Made by a program: the position numbers and the translations under genes. Below are positions 61,237 to 64,000 of a DNA stretch of 64,000 nucleotides, piece after piece. Every line of letters starts with the position of its first letter. The stretch's first letter is position 1. The notes beneath the pieces are model-generated. The model was not told the DNA's origin. It saw only the letters and a program-made list of their open reading frames with translations, and ran no database searches. Location of the stretch: the NCBI GenBank assembly GCA_049322515.1, contig JBMOQW010000003.1, positions 62,001 through 126,000 on the forward strand, in the 5' to 3' direction. This DNA comes from Parasulfuritortus sp049322515. GTDB lineage: Bacteria; Pseudomonadota; Gammaproteobacteria; Burkholderiales; Thiobacillaceae.

Positions 61237-61964
61237 GCTTGCAGGGCCTTCTTCTGGTGTTCGATCAATTCGCCGATGCCGGCCTCGGCGAGGTCGAGCA
61301 GGCGGTTCAGCTCGGTGCGCGTGAAGGTCGCGCCCTCCGCGGTGCCCTGCACCTCGATCAGGCCGCCGTGGCCGGTCATCACCACGTTCATGTCGGTGTC
61401 GCAGTCGACGTCCTCGGCGTAATCCAGGTCGAGCACCGGCACGCCCCGGTAGATGCCGACCGAGACCGCCGCGACATGGTCGCGCAGCGGGTCGCTGGCC
61501 AACTTGCCTTCGGCGCGCAGCCAGCCGATCGCATCGGCCACCGCGACCCAGGCACCGGTGATGCTGGCGGTGCGGGTACCGCCATCGGCCTGGATCACGT
61601 CGCAATCGACGTGCACGGTGCGTTCGCCCAGTTGGCTCAAGTCCACCGCCGCGCGCAGGCTGCGCCCGATCAGGCGCTGGATTTCCTGGGTGCGCCCGCT
61701 CTGCTTGCCGCGCGCCGCCTCACGGTCGCCCCGGGTATGGGTGGCGCGCGGCAGCATGCCGTATTCGGCGGTCAGCCAGCCGCCGCCGCTGCCCTTGACG
61801 TGAGGCGGGACCTTCTCGATCACGCTGGCGGTGCAGATCACCTTGGTGTCGCCGCATTCCACCAGGACGGAACCCTCCGCATGGCGGGTATAGCGACGGG
61901 TCAGGCGGATCGCGCGCAATTGGCTCGGGGTACGGCCGGAGGGCCGGGTCGTGTCGTTCATCAT
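61233..61964 (-). CDS. rph: Ribonuclease PH
   Basis: Phosphorolytic 3'-to-5' exoribonuclease that trims tRNA ends. 243 residues: RPSGRTPSQLRAIRLTR near the N-terminus, the RTQEIQRLIGRSLRAAVDL helix, and phosphate-site residues in GGTRTASITGAW. The last residues (LLDLAEAGIGELIEHQKKAL) are intact, unlike the truncated E. coli K-12 rph. Overlaps both neighbours by 4 bp. Confidence 0.97.
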   Translation of the reverse strand: MMNDTTRPSGRTPSQLRAIRLTRRYTRHAEGSVLVECGDTKVICTASVIEKVPPHVKGSGGGWLTAEYGMLPRATHTRGDREAARGKQSGRTQEIQRLIGRSLRAAVDLSQLGERTVHVDCDVIQADGGTRTASITGAWVAVADAIGWLRAEGKLASDPLRDHVAAVSVGIYRGVPVLDLDYAEDVDCDTDMNVVMTGHGGLIEVQGTAEGATFTRTELNRLLDLAEAGIGELIEHQKKALQA

Positions 61965-62872
61965 TTTTCCGGTTTGTGTTTCAAAAGGGCCTCGCGGATT
62001 TCCTCGATGGCCTGGTCGATGTCGTGGTCGCTCATGGTCGGGTGATGCGAGGTATGTTGTGCCAGTTCCTTCAGTTCGGTGGTGAAGCCGTCGAGGCCGA
62101 ACGCTTCAGGTTCGTCGCCACGCTGCGTCACCAGGTCCTCGCCACAGCGCAGGGCGATCACCGACAGGTTGTCGCCGCGTTCGCCGGCGCGGAACTCGGC
62201 GTGCTCCATCAGCTGCTGAACGGCCTGGCGGATCGAATAGACACGCAGGGTGGCCATCAACTCGTCGGGCATGAATTCGGCCCAGAAACCGTCGCTCGAC
62301 AGCATCAGGACATCGCCTTCGCCCAGCTTGACGCCGGGTGACAGTTCGATGTTCGGCAATACGAAGCCGCCCACGCTGTTGTACAGCTTGTTGCGCTCCG
62401 GATGGGTGTTGATCTCGTCCTCCCGGACCAGGCCCTCGTCGACCAGGTGCTGGACCGCGGAATGGTCCCGGGTCCGGGAAATCAGCCCGTCCCGGCCAAA
62501 GTGATACAGGCGCGAATCGCCGACGTGTGCCCACCAGGCCCGGCCATGCTGGACGACGCAGACCACGCAGGTGGTGCGGGGCGAGTCCTTGAGCTTGTTC
62601 TTGAGTGCGAACTCGTTGATCGCCTCGTGCGCGGTGTAGATGCCATCGAGCAGGAATTCGGTGATGTCGTCCAGGGTCGGCTTGGCCATGCGGCGGAACA
62701 TGCCGAGTACGGCATCGACCAGGAACTGTGCCGCCACCTCGCCCTTGGCGTGACCGCCCATGCCATCGGCGAGCACCATGCAGATGGCGTCCGCGGTGTA
62801 GGCATGTCCAAGCCGGTCCTGGTTGGAGGGCCGGCCGCCCTTGCGACTTTCCTGATAGAGGTTGTATTTCAT
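61961..62872 (-). CDS. PP2C-family serine/threonine phosphatase
   Basis: 303 residues, Mn/Mg-dependent PPM fold: QDRLGHAYTADAICMVLADG with the metal-binding ADGMGGHAKGEVAA, AWWAHVGDSRLYHF, TRDHSAVQHLVDEG, and LMLSSDGFW followed by GERGDNLSVIAL. Start overlaps the kinase gene by 4 bp, so the two form a kinase-phosphatase pair controlling the phosphorylation of shared targets. Targets unknown. Confidence 0.93.
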   Translation of the reverse strand: MKYNLYQESRKGGRPSNQDRLGHAYTADAICMVLADGMGGHAKGEVAAQFLVDAVLGMFRRMAKPTLDDITEFLLDGIYTAHEAINEFALKNKLKDSPRTTCVVCVVQHGRAWWAHVGDSRLYHFGRDGLISRTRDHSAVQHLVDEGLVREDEINTHPERNKLYNSVGGFVLPNIELSPGVKLGEGDVLMLSSDGFWAEFMPDELMATLRVYSIRQAVQQLMEHAEFRAGERGDNLSVIALRCGEDLVTQRGDEPEAFGLDGFTTELKELAQHTSHHPTMSDHDIDQAIEEIREALLKHKPEK

Positions 62873-63813
62873 AGTGGCTTGGTGAGTCGTTGCTTGATGA
62901 CTTCGAGCAGGGAGGGCTTGACCGGCTTGGCGTGCATCGGCACCAGCTCGATGAGCTGTTTCTGTACCGCGAACACGCTCTGCGGCCGCTCGGTGTAGGC
63001 CAGTCGCAGGAGGCTGTCGATCAGATTGAGAAAATCGGAGGAATACTTGCCGGCGAATTCCTTGGCCGCCGGGACCAATTTGTCCTCGACCATGCGCTCG
63101 CTGGCCGGCGGCGGCGGGTGCTTGGCCACGCAGGCATACATGCTGGCGCCGATGCCGTAGATGTCGGTCCAGGGACCGAGCCGGTCACGCTGGTTGTATT
63201 GCTCGGGCGCGGCAAAGCCCGGCGTATACATGGGCACGTATTTCTGGTCGGACAGCAGCGACTGCCTGGCGGCGCCGAAATCGATCAGCAGCGGCGAGCC
63301 ATCCTGGCGGATGTAGATGTTGGAGGGCTTGATGTCGAAATGCAGCAGCCGCTGGGAATGGATTTCCCGCAGCCCGTTGAGCAACTGGATGAACACGCCG
63401 CGCACGAAGCCCTCGCGCATCGGTTCCTCGCGCAATTCCTGGATGTGCCGCTGCAAGGTCTTGCCGCGTTCGTAACGCATCACCATGTAGACGGTATCGT
63501 TGGCGCGGAAGAAATTGTTCACCTCGACCACGTTCGGATGCCGGATGTTGGCCAGGGTACGGCCTTCGTCGAAGAAGTACTTCATGCCGTGCCGGAAGGT
63601 CTTTTCCTTGTCCTCCGAGGCCGGTTTCACGGCGTAATGCTCGTCGCGCGTCACCATGCCATCGGGCATGTATTCCTTGATCGCGACCGGCAGCCCGTTC
63701 GGATCGAAGGCCAGATACACCAGACTGAACCCGCCCCCGCCGATTTTTCGGTCTATGGTGTACTCGCCAAGACGAAAACCAGTGGGCAAGGGAACGGGAA
63801 TTTGAGCGGCCAT
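62869..63813 (-). CDS. Hanks-type serine/threonine protein kinase
   Basis: 314 residues with a complete kinase domain: Gly loop IGGGGFSLVY, ATP Lys46 (VAIKEYMP), catalytic loop HFDIKPSN (His158-Phe159-Asp160), DFG at 178-180, and APE in GFAAPEQY. The residue before the catalytic Asp is Phe, not Arg, so it is a non-RD kinase that may not need activation-loop phosphorylation. No membrane anchor or sensory domain follows; the C-terminal 40 residues are basic. Divergent from yicC with 55 bp between. Confidence 0.93.
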   Translation of the reverse strand: MAAQIPVPLPTGFRLGEYTIDRKIGGGGFSLVYLAFDPNGLPVAIKEYMPDGMVTRDEHYAVKPASEDKEKTFRHGMKYFFDEGRTLANIRHPNVVEVNNFFRANDTVYMVMRYERGKTLQRHIQELREEPMREGFVRGVFIQLLNGLREIHSQRLLHFDIKPSNIYIRQDGSPLLIDFGAARQSLLSDQKYVPMYTPGFAAPEQYNQRDRLGPWTDIYGIGASMYACVAKHPPPPASERMVEDKLVPAAKEFAGKYSSDFLNLIDSLLRLAYTERPQSVFAVQKQLIELVPMHAKPVKPSLLEVIKQRLTKPL

Positions 63814-63868
63814 TGAAGCCCAAGTAAGATGGGATCATTTGACGAAGATACGGAAGAATAACGAATTC

Positions 63869-64000
63869 ATGGCTTCCTTGAACAGCATGACCGGCTACGC
63901 CTCGGTGACCACGACCCTGGAACACGGCGCCATCGGCCTCGAGTTGCGTGCCGTCAACTCGCGTTTTCTCGACTTGTCCTTCCGCCTCGGCGATGATTTC
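63869..64000 (+). CDS. yicC: YicC family endoribonuclease (3' partial)
   Basis: The first 44 codons are present before the window ends. The N-terminus has the YicC hallmark SMTGYASV near residue 6, followed by LELRAVNSRFLDLSFRL. Family members are hexameric RNases that cut small RNAs such as RyhB. The yicC/kinase-PP2C-rph arrangement is common in betaproteobacteria. Confidence 0.92.
   Translation, partial: MASLNSMTGYASVTTTLEHGAIGLELRAVNSRFLDLSFRLGDDF

Overview
This 64 kb window is dense, GC-rich chromosomal DNA from a Gram-negative proteobacterium. The gene orders (serC-pheA-hisC-tyrA-aroA-cmk-rpsA-ihfB-lapA-lapB-pyrF-ugd-cysM; yicC divergent from kinase-PP2C-rph-rdgB with hemW nearby) and the chemotaxis genes cheD and cheZ point to a betaproteobacterium. 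A Thiobacillaceae/Nitrosomonadales-like lineage is my inference, not something proved by the sequence. No rRNA, tRNA, CRISPR array, insertion sequence or prophage is visible. Almost every base is coding, many neighbours overlap by 4 bp, and no gap exceeds 300 bp.

Layout. 1-2665 is the 3' part of a hybrid histidine kinase. 2635-15931 (minus) is a long housekeeping run. It opens with a periplasmic beta-carbonic anhydrase, then serine and aromatic/histidine biosynthesis, cmk, a terminator, rpsA, ihfB, a second terminator, then lapA-lapB-pyrF-ugd-cysM. 16073-24466 holds an exported PhoD phosphatase, a UbiB-like ABC1 kinase, an NlpC/P60 hydrolase, phosphoglucomutase plus a small membrane protein, an MscS channel with a Crp/Fnr regulator, and a Rap1a/Tai-like secreted protein. 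24463-30918 holds YgiQ, pyrD, a receiver-like protein lacking the phospho-acceptor Asp, a cupin, an M18 aminopeptidase, a response regulator whose frame is broken, and an orphan archease-like protein. 30923-36461 holds GabD, an OmpA-family protein, and the cluster HDOD-cheD-small Cys protein-yceH-cheZ.

36489-43220 looks like an iron-uptake divergon. Porin, DUF2325 protein and HemP run leftward, and an Fe(III) ABC transporter (fbpABC type) runs rightward, from a shared intergenic region with Fur-box-like sites. 43229-46554 is the most accessory-looking stretch: a palindrome and ccdAB toxin-antitoxin pair, ettA, a frame-disrupted DUF4160 gene and a P-loop protein with an altered Walker A. 46558-55703 carries a DJ-1 protein, an FAD oxidoreductase, a membrane histidine kinase, HslR, a lipoprotein, a beta-CASP nuclease, an EndoIII-like glycosylase without the lyase lysine, YchJ, a GcvR-like protein and prfC. 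55781-64000 carries DUF3617, PDC-sensor and DUF2799 proteins, hemW, a soluble CZB-type chemoreceptor, rdgB, rph, a PP2C phosphatase, a Ser/Thr kinase and the start of yicC. The chemoreceptor sits opposite in strand between rdgB and hemW, genes usually contiguous.

No clearly new multi-gene system was proved. The best leads are the porin-DUF2325-HemP/FbpABC iron divergon, the chemoreceptor inserted in the rph-rdgB-hemW block, the receiver-like protein with Glu in place of Asp, the altered P-loop protein beside the toxin-antitoxin locus, and two independent single-base frame breaks that may be assembly errors or real.
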